Notes: generated from the letters alone by a model not told the origin. A stretch of 46,537 nucleotides of DNA from Erysipelothrix sp. (GCA_018335655.1 JAGXRX010000043.1:1-46537); one strand, 5' to 3'. Shown: positions 7,813 to 16,036, counted from the stretch's first letter. Translations and numbers: made by a program.

Positions 7813-9167
7813 TAGATTTCGCACAATGCAATGCAGAAATGATAAGAGATTTAATTCAAGAGCGACAAGTTAAATATCTTAGAGAACTTTTTGATGAATA
7901 CAACATAATTGACTTAGCTGAAATGGTAGCTGAACTTGAAGTGGAAGAAATTATGTTTCTATTCAAAACACTACGTAAAGAAGTAAGTGCTGAGTTATTC
8001 ACTTATCTTCCTAATGATGTGAAGGCACAAATGATTACATCATTTACCTCTGGTCAGATTAAATCAATGATTGAAAACCTTTATACCGATGACCTTGTAG
8101 ATTTCCTACAAGATCTTCCTGCGAATCTAATTCGCCAAATTCTAAAAGAAGCAGATCAAGAACAACGATCAGAAATAAACCTTTTACTAAGTTATCCAAC
8201 GTATAGTGCTGGTAGTTTAATGTCTTTAGATTTCGTTGAACTTAAAGCTGAAGATAGCGTAAAACAAGCCATTCAAAAGATTAAAAGACAAGGTAAAGCC
8301 GCAGAAACCATTCAAGTATGTTTTGTGGTTGATTTACAGCGCAATTTAGTTGGGTCTGTATCTCTTCGCACTATTCTCTTTGCGCAAGATGACGCAACCA
8401 TTAAAGATATTATGGATATTGATGTCATTTATGCAACCACAAGAGATGACCAAGAGCATGTGGCTAAGATGATGCAACGCTATGACATGACTGTTTGTCC
8501 AATTGTTAATGATGAATTAAGACTAATCGGTATTGTCACGATCGATGACATGATTGACGTTTTAGAAGAAGAAGTTACCGAAGATATTCAAAAGATGGCT
8601 GCGATTATTCCTTTAGAAGGTTCTTATTTGGAGAGCACTTTAGGTGAGATTGTTAAATCACGGATTGCATGGTTGTTAGTGCTTATGGTGAGTGCTACAT
8701 TAACTGGTGGTATTATTGGAGGATTTGAAGAGAAGATAGCGCTTATTCCTGCATTATCCTTCTTTATCCCTATGATAATGTCCACAGCAGGGAATGCTGG
8801 GTCTCAAGCGTCGACAATGGTTATTCGTGGTATTATCGTAGATCAATTAGATACTAAAGATATATTTAAAGTCTTATCAAAAGAACTCTCAATAGCACTA
8901 TTAAGTGGTAGTGTCATATTCATTGCCAACATGGTGCGAGTACTTATCTTCATGCCTGAAACAGACATCACAGTGCATATTGTTGTCTCAGTCACCATGT
9001 TTATCATGATGGTCATTTCAAAAATGGTTGGAGGATTATTACCACTGCTTGCTAAGAAGTTCAAACAAGACCCTGCAGCCATGGCAGCACCCCTCATTAC
9101 AACCATCGTTGATGCCCTAGCAATGCTTATTTACTTCACACTTGCGCTTGCATGGTTGGGGTTATAG
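7809..9167 (+). CDS. Magnesium transporter MgtE, copy 2
   Basis: 452-aa paralogue of the preceding gene with the same order of domains: N domain, CBS pair (IVTIDDMIDVLEEEVTEDIQ at its end) and membrane part with STAGNAGSQASTMVIRG and DPAAMAAPLITTIVDA. The key pore motif is kept, so it should conduct. It starts by ATGA overlap with copy 1, so both are made from one mRNA. MgtE works as a homodimer; adjacent paralogues leave open a heterodimer or division of labour. The pair is clearly an old tandem duplication, because the copies differ at many positions. Confidence 0.95.
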   Translation: MIDFAQCNAEMIRDLIQERQVKYLRELFDEYNIIDLAEMVAELEVEEIMFLFKTLRKEVSAELFTYLPNDVKAQMITSFTSGQIKSMIENLYTDDLVDFLQDLPANLIRQILKEADQEQRSEINLLLSYPTYSAGSLMSLDFVELKAEDSVKQAIQKIKRQGKAAETIQVCFVVDLQRNLVGSVSLRTILFAQDDATIKDIMDIDVIYATTRDDQEHVAKMMQRYDMTVCPIVNDELRLIGIVTIDDMIDVLEEEVTEDIQKMAAIIPLEGSYLESTLGEIVKSRIAWLLVLMVSATLTGGIIGGFEEKIALIPALSFFIPMIMSTAGNAGSQASTMVIRGIIVDQLDTKDIFKVLSKELSIALLSGSVIFIANMVRVLIFMPETDITVHIVVSVTMFIMMVISKMVGGLLPLLAKKFKQDPAAMAAPLITTIVDALAMLIYFTLALAWLGL

Positions 9168-9184
9168 TAAAAATTTGGTATAAT
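9156..9184 (+). promoter_or_regulatory. Promoter of deoD
   Basis: -35 TTGGGG (imperfect), 17-nt spacer, perfect -10 TATAAT, starting within the end of the second mgtE gene. Confidence 0.65.
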
Positions 9185-9210
9185 ACCAGTGAGCGAAGGA
9201 GAATTAATTT

Positions 9211-9921
9211 ATGAGTACACCACACAATCATGCCAAGATTGGGGATATTGCTAAAACGGTATTAATGCCAGGCGATCCACTACGTGCTAAATTTATCGCA
9301 GATACATTTTTAGAAAACGTAGTCATGTTTAATGACGTTAGAAATATGTATGGATTTACAGGGACATATCAAGGACACACAATCTCAGTCATGGGTTCAG
9401 GCATGGGAATGCCTTCCATCGGAATCTATTCCTTCGAGTTATATACTACGTATGGTGTTGAAAACATCATTCGTATTGGATCAGCAGGTTCATATCACAA
9501 GGATGTTCACGTCTATGATGTCATCTTAGCTGATAGTGCTTGGAGCGAGAGTTCATTTGCGAAAACAGCATTCAATATTGAAGAAGCTGTTCTTTTCCCA
9601 TCTCAAACACTTAATCAATCACTACTTAAGGCTGCGAAGTCTTTAAACATTGATGTCAAGTTAGGACGTATTCACTCATCAGATGTTTTCTATCGTGATT
9701 CAGGAGTAGGTTTTGAAATGATTGCACAAGAATCTGGAAGCATCTGTGTTGAAATGGAATCCTTTGCATTATTCGCTAATGCTCAAAAACTTGGTAAACA
9801 TGCAGCATGTCTTGTGACGATATCGGATTCACTTGTGACGCACGAAGCAACAACTCCACAAGAGCGACAAGAATCATTTACTAAGATGATGCAAGTTGCA
9901 CTAGAAATGGCAAAACTATGA
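9211..9921 (+). CDS. deoD: Purine nucleoside phosphorylase, DeoD type
   Basis: 236-aa hexameric-type purine nucleoside phosphorylase that splits (deoxy)ribonucleosides with phosphate for purine salvage. Diagnostic stretches: TVLMPGDPLRAKFIAD at the start (phosphate site Gly-Asp-Pro), GSGMGMPSIGIYSFEL, IIRIGSAGSY, ESGSICVEMESFALF (ribose-binding Met-Glu) and the catalytic Asp in TISDSL. Length is normal for DeoD. AAGGAG precedes the ATG. Its stop overlaps the start of a 63-aa ORF. Confidence 0.96.
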   Translation: MSTPHNHAKIGDIAKTVLMPGDPLRAKFIADTFLENVVMFNDVRNMYGFTGTYQGHTISVMGSGMGMPSIGIYSFELYTTYGVENIIRIGSAGSYHKDVHVYDVILADSAWSESSFAKTAFNIEEAVLFPSQTLNQSLLKAAKSLNIDVKLGRIHSSDVFYRDSGVGFEMIAQESGSICVEMESFALFANAQKLGKHAACLVTISDSLVTHEATTPQERQESFTKMMQVALEMAKL

Positions 9922-10109
9922 AACACATCCTCTTTGTAAAGGGACTTAAGTCACAAGATGATGTGCGAAAGATTACTGAAGCACTTCAAGAAACCCAATT
10001 AGAATTTGAAGTCTCGCTCACAAATCAAGCAGTTATTGTCCATGGACGTAATGATTTAGTGAGAATTGCAAAGGTAGCACTCATGGAAGCTGGATATCTT
10101 GTCGATTAA
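9918..10109 (+). CDS. HMA/CopZ-like small protein lacking the CxxC motif
   Basis: 63 aa with the beta-alpha-beta-beta-alpha-beta pattern of heavy-metal-associated domains: ILFVKGLKSQDDVRKITEAL where CopZ proteins have a Gly-Met-x-Cys-x-x-Cys loop, and an end ALMEAGYLVD close to the HMA EEAGY ending. Both cysteines are absent (SQDD instead), so copper binding is unlikely. It overlaps deoD by ATGA and is followed by a terminator, so it is translated with deoD. The fold call is my reading of the pattern; the function is unknown. Confidence 0.7.
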   Translation: MKHILFVKGLKSQDDVRKITEALQETQLEFEVSLTNQAVIVHGRNDLVRIAKVALMEAGYLVD

Positions 10110-10115
10110 ACAATC

Positions 10116-10140
10116 AACCTAAAGGAAACTTTAGGTTTTT
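10116..10140 (+). terminator. Intrinsic terminator after the deoD unit
   Basis: Nine-pair stem AACCTAAAG / CTTTAGGTT with GAAA tetraloop and a T-run. Confidence 0.9.
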
Positions 10141-10403
10141 ATTTGTTATTTATACAGTTTTGAATTATTTATACCTTTTGAATTCTACTGAAAATAACAT
10201 ATGATCAAGTCGCAAATTCAAAAAGTATTTAAATGTTTTTGACAAATGATTAATAATCTGAGTTTATGGTTTTTCAAACAAGTAAAACTCGAAGCAAATA
10301 ATAATATTCAAAATCAATGCTTCACATTAAAGCCACAATGTAGAGCACTAATATTAGAAAGACAATACACCACAAAAACATTCATTTTTGAATCATTTAG
10401 GAC
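10141..10403. other. Non-coding AT-rich spacer
   Basis: No gene with a ribosome-binding site, no RNA gene and no repeat seen between the deoD terminator and the tRNA promoter. A lone TTGACA near 10240 has no matching -10 box. Confidence 0.6.
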
Positions 10404-10432
10404 TTGATAAAACATATTGGGTATGATAGTAT
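10404..10432 (+). promoter_or_regulatory. Promoter of the tRNA cluster
   Basis: -35 TTGATA, 17-nt spacer, -10 TAGTAT, about 30 nt before the first tRNA. Confidence 0.6.
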
Positions 10433-10462
10433 TTAAAAGCGCTAAGTTACTCAGCACGTGTT

Positions 10463-10553
10463 GGAGATGTACTCAAGTGGCTGAAGAGGTGCCCCTGCTA
10501 AGGGTATAGGTCGGGAAACTGGCGCGAGGGTTCAAATCCCTCCATCTCCGCCA
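10463..10553 (+). tRNA. tRNA-Ser (anticodon GCU)
   Basis: Class II tRNA with a long variable arm. Acceptor GGAGATG pairs with CATCTCC, the anticodon loop is CTGCTAA, the T arm contains GGTTCAAATCC, and CCA is encoded. It reads AGC/AGU codons. Confidence 0.96.
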
Positions 10554-10576
10554 TCTTTTATCAGTAAAAACTAAAT

Positions 10577-10652
10577 GGTCCAGTGGTGTAGCGGTTAACA
10601 TGCCTCCCTGTCACGGAGGAGATCGCGGGTTCGATCCCCGTCTGGACCGCCA
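10577..10652 (+). tRNA. tRNA-Asp (anticodon GUC)
   Basis: Acceptor GGTCCAG pairs with CTGGACC. The anticodon loop CTGTCAC is closed by CTCC/GGAG, the T loop is TTCGATC, and CCA is encoded. Confidence 0.97.
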
Positions 10653-10659
10653 TTTCTTT

Positions 10660-10733
10660 GCAGGTGTAGTTCAGTGGTAGAACACGACCTTGCCAAGGTT
10701 GAAGCGGGGGTTCAATTCCCCTCACCTGCTCCA
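10660..10733 (+). tRNA. tRNA-Gly (anticodon GCC)
   Basis: Acceptor GCAGGTG pairs with CACCTGC. Anticodon loop TTGCCAA, T loop TTCAATT, CCA encoded. It lies 7 nt after tRNA-Asp in the same transcript. Confidence 0.97.
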
Positions 10734-10745
10734 GAGAATAATTTG

Positions 10746-10766
10746 AGTCCTTAAAGGGCTTTTTTT
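10746..10766 (+). terminator. Intrinsic terminator of the tRNA cluster
   Basis: Short stem AGTCC / GGGCT (one T-G pair) with loop TTAAA and a run of seven T. Confidence 0.75.
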
Positions 10767-11020
10767 GTGCAAGAATAAAAGTGTTTCCTTATCATTGCAT
10801 ATGTATTATGTGAGAATTATAGAAACAGTATGAAGTGATAGGAATGTAATATTAAATAGAAAACTGTGTTGAAAAATAGAGATTCTTCACAGTTTAGCCC
10901 ATATAGCTTATGGGTCAAAAACGCCAGAGATTGATATATTTTGTGATACAATGATTGAAATGAACAAATCATACATGCGCTGAATAGTATTCTATAATCG
11001 CACATGTACTGGGAGTAAGT

Positions 11021-11971
11021 ATGAATAATCATCATAATGAAAACTATTTAAAAAAGGAACTATATGAACTCATAAAAACAGATAGCACCTTGTTTGACTT
11101 TATCCAGGATGGTTCTTTGGATGGTATGTGGTACTGGAATTTAGAAAACATAGAAGATGAATGGATGAGTCCTAAATTCTGGGAAGTTTTTGGATATGAT
11201 CCAAAAGAAAAGACACATCAATCTAGTGAATGGCAAGATATCATATTTGAAGATGATTTAAAGGATGTCACAGATAATTTTAATAAGCATCTTAAAGACC
11301 CAAATCATCCGTTCGATCAAATAGTACGATATAAACATAAAGATGAATCGACGGTTTGGATTCGATGCAGAGGGATTGCGATAAGAGATAAAAATGGTAA
11401 AGCAATTCGAATGCTTGGGGCACACACGAATATTACAGATATTAAGCAACAAGAAAAAGAGAGATTGGAAAGCGAAGAAAAGTATCGTTTACTATTTGAA
11501 ACGATGGCACAAGGTGTTGTCTATCAAAATAGTGAAGGATTCATTATATCTGCTAACCCATCAGCTGAAAAGATTCTAGGCCTTTCATTAAGTCAAATGC
11601 AAGGAAAAACATCGATGGATCCAAGATGGAAAATGATTGATGAAAATGGAAATTCAATAGCAGGTGAAAATCATCCAGCTATGATTGCTTTAAGAACGAA
11701 AAAAACAGTTGGACCAGTTGTATGTGGTGTTTACCACCCAGAAGAAGATAGATATGTGTGGCTAAATCTTATCGCGATTCCACTTTTTTCCAACGGCAAT
11801 GAAACCCCAAACCAAGTGTATGCAGCGTTTGAAGATATCTCTGAAAAAAGAGCTGCTGATGCTGAAGTGGCATATCAAAAAGATTTACTTCAATACGTGA
11901 TTGGTCATGGGAACCAAGGAATTGCGGTCTTTGACAAAAATATGAATTATGTTTATATAAGTGATAAGTAA
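11021..11971 (+). CDS. 5' fragment: tandem PAS sensor part
   Basis: 316 aa. PAS/PAC 1 includes GMWYWNLENIEDEWMSPKFW and the PAC-like MLGAHTNITDIKQQEKERLE. PAS 2 includes YRLLFETMAQGVVYQNSEG and VYAAFEDISEKRAADAE. The third PAS begins at IGHGNQGIAVFDKNMNY and is broken at the stop. If translated alone, this is a sensor with no output domain. No membrane segment is seen, so it would be cytosolic. The ligand is unknown. It belongs to the split gene described in the covering entry. Confidence 0.75.
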   Translation: MNNHHNENYLKKELYELIKTDSTLFDFIQDGSLDGMWYWNLENIEDEWMSPKFWEVFGYDPKEKTHQSSEWQDIIFEDDLKDVTDNFNKHLKDPNHPFDQIVRYKHKDESTVWIRCRGIAIRDKNGKAIRMLGAHTNITDIKQQEKERLESEEKYRLLFETMAQGVVYQNSEGFIISANPSAEKILGLSLSQMQGKTSMDPRWKMIDENGNSIAGENHPAMIALRTKKTVGPVVCGVYHPEEDRYVWLNLIAIPLFSNGNETPNQVYAAFEDISEKRAADAEVAYQKDLLQYVIGHGNQGIAVFDKNMNYVYISDK

Positions 11972-11977
11972 TGCAAT

Positions 11978-13642
11978 ATGTTTAGTGTCGACAAAGGAAT
12001 TATTGGTAAGTATCATTATGATGTTTTTCCTGACTTGCCACAAAAATGGCGTGAAGTCCATCAAAGAACACTCAAAGGTGAAACACTAAGCAAAGATAGA
12101 GATGTATTTGAGCGAGCTGATGGAAGTGTACACTATACAAAATGGCTGTCTCAACCTTGGTATGACCAGAATAATGAGATTGCTGGTATTATTGTCTATA
12201 CCGATTTTATCAATGAACTTATAAATACTGAAATACAACTTCAAAAAACAATCGATCAGTTACAACGTGTTATGGATAATTTAACGATAGGTATTGCGGT
12301 GAATTCAGTTGATCCTGAAGTTAAATTTGAATACATGAATGATAATTTTCCTAAATTCTACGGGACAACAAGAGAAAAACTAATGAAATCAGGTTCATTT
12401 TGGGATGAAGTTTATGAAGATGAAACTTTCCGAGAAGAGATCAAACAGAAGGTCTTGCTAGGTTTAGCAAGTGATGACCCCAAACTAAAACGATGGGAGT
12501 TTGTACCCATTACTAAGAATGGGAAGATCGAACGCTACATAACAGCTCAAGGTGTAAATGTACCAGATTCACCACTCATCATTTCAATGGTTATGGATGT
12601 TACCGAGCAAAAGTTAAAGGAAGAAGCTGTTATATACACAAGTAATCATGATTTTCTTACTAAATTACCGAATAGAAAATATTTTGAGGAAAAGCTAATC
12701 GAATTGGATCAAAAAAGGTTTTATCCATTATTGGTTACCATGATAGATTTTGACGGCTTGAAATTAATCAATGATGCCTACGGGCATAATATTGGGGATA
12801 AAGCACTTCGAGAAGTAAGTATGGTTCTTAGCAGTAGCATAAGGGGAAGTGATTTCCTTGCACGTGTAGGTGGTGATGAGTTCGTCATATTGTGTCCAAA
12901 TACAACATCTGATGAATTCAATGATTTGCAACTAACAATAACAAAAAATCTTCAAAGTGTAGTTGTTGAAGAAATGAAGCTTTCGTTATCAATAGGGTAT
13001 GATATTAAAAAATATGAAACTACTGATATCAACGAAGTGCTAAAAAATGCTGAAAACAATATGTATAGCAGTAAAATACTTCATGGTCAAAGTGCACGCA
13101 ACGAAACGATTATGGCTCTTTTTGAGACACTAAATGAAAAATATGAAACAGAGAAATTGCACTCAGATAGAGTTAGTAAATACTGCAAGAAAATGGGAGA
13201 AACACTAAGATTATCTTTCGATCAAATAAAAGAGTTAGAATTTGCTGGACTCATGCATGATATTGGGAAAATCACGATTCCTGACAATATTTTAGATAAA
13301 CCAGATAAGTTGACAGAGGAAGAATGGATTATCATGAAGAAGCACACTATCAACGGATATAATATACTTCGATCAGCTGATAAATACTCAAGACTCGCTG
13401 AATATGCGTTAACACACCATGAGCGATGGGATGGGAAGGGATATCCAAATGGTCTCAAAGGAGAAGACATACCTTTATTTTCTAGAATAATTAGCATAGC
13501 TGATGCATACGAGGCTATGACTTCAAATAGACCCTATCGAAAAGCACTGGACTCAAGAATTGCCATAGCAGAGCTTTATCGATATGCAGGTACACAGTTT
13601 GATGAAAAACTTGTAGAGATATTTGTTAAAGAAGTTATCTAA
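11978..13642 (+). CDS. 3' fragment: PAS-GGDEF-HD-GYP output part
   Basis: 554 aa from the first ATG after the stop; no ribosome-binding site precedes it. It holds the rest of PAS 3, PAS 4 (about residues 90-212), then GGDEF (about 215-375) with intact GGDEF and, five residues before it, RGSD, which fits the product-inhibition I-site RxxD. HD-GYP follows (about 385-554) with MHDIGK, HHERWDGKGYP and IADAYEAMTSNRPYR all intact. By motif it could both make and degrade cyclic-di-GMP. Whether it is translated depends on reinitiation or readthrough at the stop. Confidence 0.8.
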   Translation: MFSVDKGIIGKYHYDVFPDLPQKWREVHQRTLKGETLSKDRDVFERADGSVHYTKWLSQPWYDQNNEIAGIIVYTDFINELINTEIQLQKTIDQLQRVMDNLTIGIAVNSVDPEVKFEYMNDNFPKFYGTTREKLMKSGSFWDEVYEDETFREEIKQKVLLGLASDDPKLKRWEFVPITKNGKIERYITAQGVNVPDSPLIISMVMDVTEQKLKEEAVIYTSNHDFLTKLPNRKYFEEKLIELDQKRFYPLLVTMIDFDGLKLINDAYGHNIGDKALREVSMVLSSSIRGSDFLARVGGDEFVILCPNTTSDEFNDLQLTITKNLQSVVVEEMKLSLSIGYDIKKYETTDINEVLKNAENNMYSSKILHGQSARNETIMALFETLNEKYETEKLHSDRVSKYCKKMGETLRLSFDQIKELEFAGLMHDIGKITIPDNILDKPDKLTEEEWIIMKKHTINGYNILRSADKYSRLAEYALTHHERWDGKGYPNGLKGEDIPLFSRIISIADAYEAMTSNRPYRKALDSRIAIAELYRYAGTQFDEKLVEIFVKEVI

Positions 13643-13651
13643 AGAATTGAT

Positions 13652-13690
13652 AAAGCTTGTCTTCGATATTGTAACAAAGACAAGCTTTTT
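13652..13690 (+). terminator. Intrinsic terminator after the GGDEF/HD-GYP gene
   Basis: Twelve-pair stem AAAGCTTGTCTT / AAGACAAGCTTT with a 13-nt loop and a T-run. Confidence 0.85.
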
Positions 13691-13885
13691 AGTTTCATTT
13701 GAAATCTTTCTTTGTTTTATAAGCAAATATTCTTTGAATTTGATAATTAGATTTTCAATCAAATAATGGAAATGTTAATACCCATTTTATATTACTTAGA
13801 GCTGATATTGAATATTATTTCTAAGTATGGTAATGCTTACAAGCCATCACATTGCCTCTTATAAAGAAAGGAGAAATACATAAAA
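13691..13885. other. Non-coding AT-rich spacer
   Basis: No gene, RNA or clear promoter recognised. The open frames on the minus strand here have no ribosome-binding site and low-complexity composition. Confidence 0.5.
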
Positions 13886-13999
13886 ATGCTTATACCATTT
13901 GCATATTTTTTCTTTATATCGGGACTAATAATTTCTTTAAGCACTCCAATCATCTTGATTTTGTTATTACTGGAATACAAAAAAAAAATAGATGATTGA
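13886..13999 (+). CDS. Small hydrophobic peptide, 37 aa
   Basis: Short ORF: a hydrophobic stretch of about 28 residues (IPFAYFFFISGLIISL, then PIILILLLLEY) ending in KKKIDD, so a single membrane helix with a charged tail. AAAGGAG lies 12 nt before the ATG, a long but usable spacing. This layout resembles the small holin-like or type I toxin peptides common in low-GC Gram-positives, but I see no antisense promoter or antitoxin. It could also be a chance ORF in an AT-rich spacer. Confidence 0.4.
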   Translation: MLIPFAYFFFISGLIISLSTPIILILLLLEYKKKIDD

Positions 14000-14269
14000 C
14001 TAGATTTAGTAATAACGATTAATATCGTAAATAGATTAAACAAGTTTTGAATAACTGCTCAAATCTGGCATTAAACCAAAGTTTTAATTCTAATATCTAA
14101 GTATAATTAGGCCATATTACACAAAAGCACAAGCTAATATTAAATCTTTAGTTTCTTGAAATAATCATGCTATTAGTGTCTGCGCCACATTCTCCCCACA
14201 CGAATCACATCATTCAAATACAACTTATCTCATTATAGTGTGATAGCACACCTTAATGACTAAAGAGGG
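14000..14269. other. Non-coding spacer before murB
   Basis: Nothing recognised apart from small inverted repeats, for example GTGTG-ATAG-CACAC near 14240, with no T-run. Confidence 0.5.
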
Positions 14270-14298
14270 TTGTATTTTAGCACGTTTTTCTTTATGAT
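14270..14298 (+). promoter_or_regulatory. Promoter of murB
   Basis: -35 TTGTAT, 17-nt spacer, -10 TATGAT, 22 nt before the start codon; ribosome-binding site AAAGGCAGG. Confidence 0.6.
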
Positions 14299-14320
14299 AC
14301 CTAAGTAAAGGCAGGCTAAT

Positions 14321-15196
14321 ATGAATATCTTAATTCAAAAAAACATCTCACTTAAACGATTCAACACATTACGCTTAGATTCTAAATGTGACTATGCAAT
14401 AACACCACTCAATATTGATGGTGTTGTTGAGGCTATAAAGATTACAGAAGGCAAACGACGTGTCATTTTAGGCAATGGATCTAATGTCCTTTTAACCAAG
14501 GAACATTACGATGATTCCACTGCATTTATCTTAATGCATCGCCTTGACGATCTTGATATTATTGATAATGAAATCATTGTGGAAGCAGGAAGAACACTGC
14601 ATGATCTTGCATGGTTTACTATGGATCATGAAGTAGATGGCTATGCATTTTGTGAAGATATCCCGGGTACCGTTGGAGGAGCGCTCCTCATGAATGCAGG
14701 TCAATGGGAATACACGATATCTCAGTATGTAAACTGGGTTGAAGTGGTACACTGTGATGATGCACGTATTGAGCGTATCTATCCTCAAGAAGGATTCTTT
14801 GGTTATCGCCATTCGGCATTCAATACTATGGATGCGATTATTGTGAGAGCAGGACTATCGATCATTAAAGGTGTCTATAATGATATCTTCGAAAAAATCA
14901 TGTACTACAAACGTGAACGCTATATGAAACAACCTCGTAACTATCCAAATGCAGGGAGTGTATTTAAACGTCCATATAAAAACGGAGAATCCTTGTATGT
15001 CTGGAAACTCTTTGATGCCACCAATATGCGAGGTCATCAAGTGGGTGGTGCACAAATTTCAGATAAACATCCAGGCTTTATTGTGAATGTCGACAATGCA
15101 ACCTCAACAGATTGTGTTGAACTCATTGAAGAAGCGAAACGTCGTGTAAAAGCTGAGTTTGATGTTGATTTAGAACTTGAATGGAGAATTATATAA
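14321..15196 (+). CDS. murB: UDP-N-acetylenolpyruvoylglucosamine reductase
   Basis: 291-aa FAD enzyme that reduces UDP-GlcNAc-enolpyruvate to UDP-MurNAc, the second committed step of peptidoglycan synthesis. FAD-binding motifs: VILGNGSNVLLT near the N-terminus and DIPGTVGGALLMNAGQ. Substrate-side motifs: YRHSAF, YPNAGSVFKRP with the catalytic serine, and MRGHQVGGAQISDKHPGFIVN. Length and motifs fit the short type IIa/IIb MurB of Gram-positives. It is a single-gene unit with its own promoter and terminator, apart from the murF-ddl block. Confidence 0.96.
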   Translation: MNILIQKNISLKRFNTLRLDSKCDYAITPLNIDGVVEAIKITEGKRRVILGNGSNVLLTKEHYDDSTAFILMHRLDDLDIIDNEIIVEAGRTLHDLAWFTMDHEVDGYAFCEDIPGTVGGALLMNAGQWEYTISQYVNWVEVVHCDDARIERIYPQEGFFGYRHSAFNTMDAIIVRAGLSIIKGVYNDIFEKIMYYKRERYMKQPRNYPNAGSVFKRPYKNGESLYVWKLFDATNMRGHQVGGAQISDKHPGFIVNVDNATSTDCVELIEEAKRRVKAEFDVDLELEWRII

Positions 15197-15218
15197 ACTG
15201 TCGTATGACAGTTTTTTT
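15195..15218 (+). terminator. Intrinsic terminator of murB
   Basis: Stem AAACTGTC / GACAGTTT with loop GTAT and a T-run. Confidence 0.9.
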
Positions 15219-15279
15219 AAGTCAAATAGTTAACATCCTTAAGTAAAATATGATAGGATAGGCCTAAGGAGAATACATT

Positions 15280-16026
15280 ATGAGTACTATAATTCTTGCA
15301 TTATCCATTTATTTCATTCTTTGGTTTATTGGATTAACACTAATTAAAAATGCAGGGTATATTGATATTGCTTGGGGACTTGGATTTGTTCTTATCGCAT
15401 GGACAGCTCAATTTGTTTATGCACAACCTTTAGGTTGGGTATTTGTAGCTTTAGTGAGTGTATGGGGACTTCGCTTAGCCTACCACATTGGAAAAAGAAA
15501 CCTTGGAAAACCTGAAGACTTTCGTTATCAAAACTTTCGAAAAGATTGGGGTAAAAACTACTTCATTCGATCTATCTTTCAAATCTATCTTCTTCAAGGT
15601 GTTCTAATGTTTATGGTATCTTTGTCCTTCATTGAAGGAATGAGCAAAGACCGTGTTCATACCCCATGGCTTTATGGTTTAGGAATACTACTGTTTATTG
15701 TTGGGTTTGCTTTTGAAGTCATTGGTGATGCACAACTTCGTGCTCACACTTCAAACCCTTCAAATAGAGGAGTACTGATTACAACAGGACTTTGGAGTCG
15801 TACACGACATCCTAATTACTTTGGAGAAGCAGTTTTATGGACAGGAATTGCACTCATGTCACTAGGGCTAGACACATCATTTATTCCACTCTTAGGAGCA
15901 CTTACGATTACAATCCTAGTACGTTATGTATCAGGGGTACCACTCTTAGAAGTACGTATGAAAAAATACAAAGGATTTGAAGAATATGCTAAAGAAGTAC
16001 CAATCTTCTTTCCAAAAATCAAATAG
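15280..16026 (+). CDS. DUF1295 (steroid 5-alpha-reductase-like) membrane protein
   Basis: 248 aa with about six transmembrane helices. Family signatures: NAGYIDIAWGLGFVLIAW near residues 24-41 and, in the C-terminal half, GLWSRTRHPNYFGEAVLWTG, the conserved RHPNY core shared with isoprenylcysteine methyltransferases and steroid 5-alpha reductases. The substrate is unknown; lipid or isoprenoid chemistry is the usual guess. CTAAGGAGAATAC gives a good ribosome-binding site. The next gene begins 10 nt later and is also a membrane protein, so the two are co-transcribed. Confidence 0.88.
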   Translation: MSTIILALSIYFILWFIGLTLIKNAGYIDIAWGLGFVLIAWTAQFVYAQPLGWVFVALVSVWGLRLAYHIGKRNLGKPEDFRYQNFRKDWGKNYFIRSIFQIYLLQGVLMFMVSLSFIEGMSKDRVHTPWLYGLGILLFIVGFAFEVIGDAQLRAHTSNPSNRGVLITTGLWSRTRHPNYFGEAVLWTGIALMSLGLDTSFIPLLGALTITILVRYVSGVPLLEVRMKKYKGFEEYAKEVPIFFPKIK

Positions 16027-16036
16027 GAGAAACACA

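Larger units (their letters stand above)
11021..13642 (+). pseudogene. PAS-GGDEF-HD-GYP cyclic-di-GMP gene split by an in-frame stop
   Basis: One reading frame of 874 codons is interrupted by a single TAA at 11969-11971; no shift of frame is needed to continue. Order: two complete PAS domains (about residues 20-145 and 150-285), a third PAS cut by the stop, a fourth PAS, a GGDEF diguanylate cyclase domain and an HD-GYP phosphodiesterase domain. The stop sits where relatives usually have an aromatic residue (ISDK-stop-CNMF), so TAT or TAC to TAA is the simplest origin. Both catalytic motifs downstream are intact, so the decay is recent, or the halves work separately, or the stop is a sequencing error. 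The start has GGGAG 6 nt upstream. Confidence 0.8.

Noticed and set aside
10870-11020. Possible cyclic-di-GMP riboswitch before the GGDEF/HD-GYP gene
   Set aside because: A small hairpin (CCCATA / TATGGG) is present but the conserved GEMM blocks are absent.
10817-11035. 72-codon open frame on the minus strand before the PAS gene
   Set aside because: No ribosome-binding site or recognisable pattern, and it overlaps the PAS gene start.
11969-11971. Programmed readthrough or recoding at the TAA
   Set aside because: No known readthrough context or recoding signal was seen, and TAA is rarely recoded. A mutation or read error is simpler.
13837-14043. 68-codon open frame on the minus strand
   Set aside because: No ribosome-binding site, low-complexity composition, and it overlaps the better-supported small ORF on the other strand.
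10660-14320. tRNA-Gly as an integration site with a duplicated 3' end
   Set aside because: No copy of the tRNA 3' sequence and no integrase gene were seen downstream.
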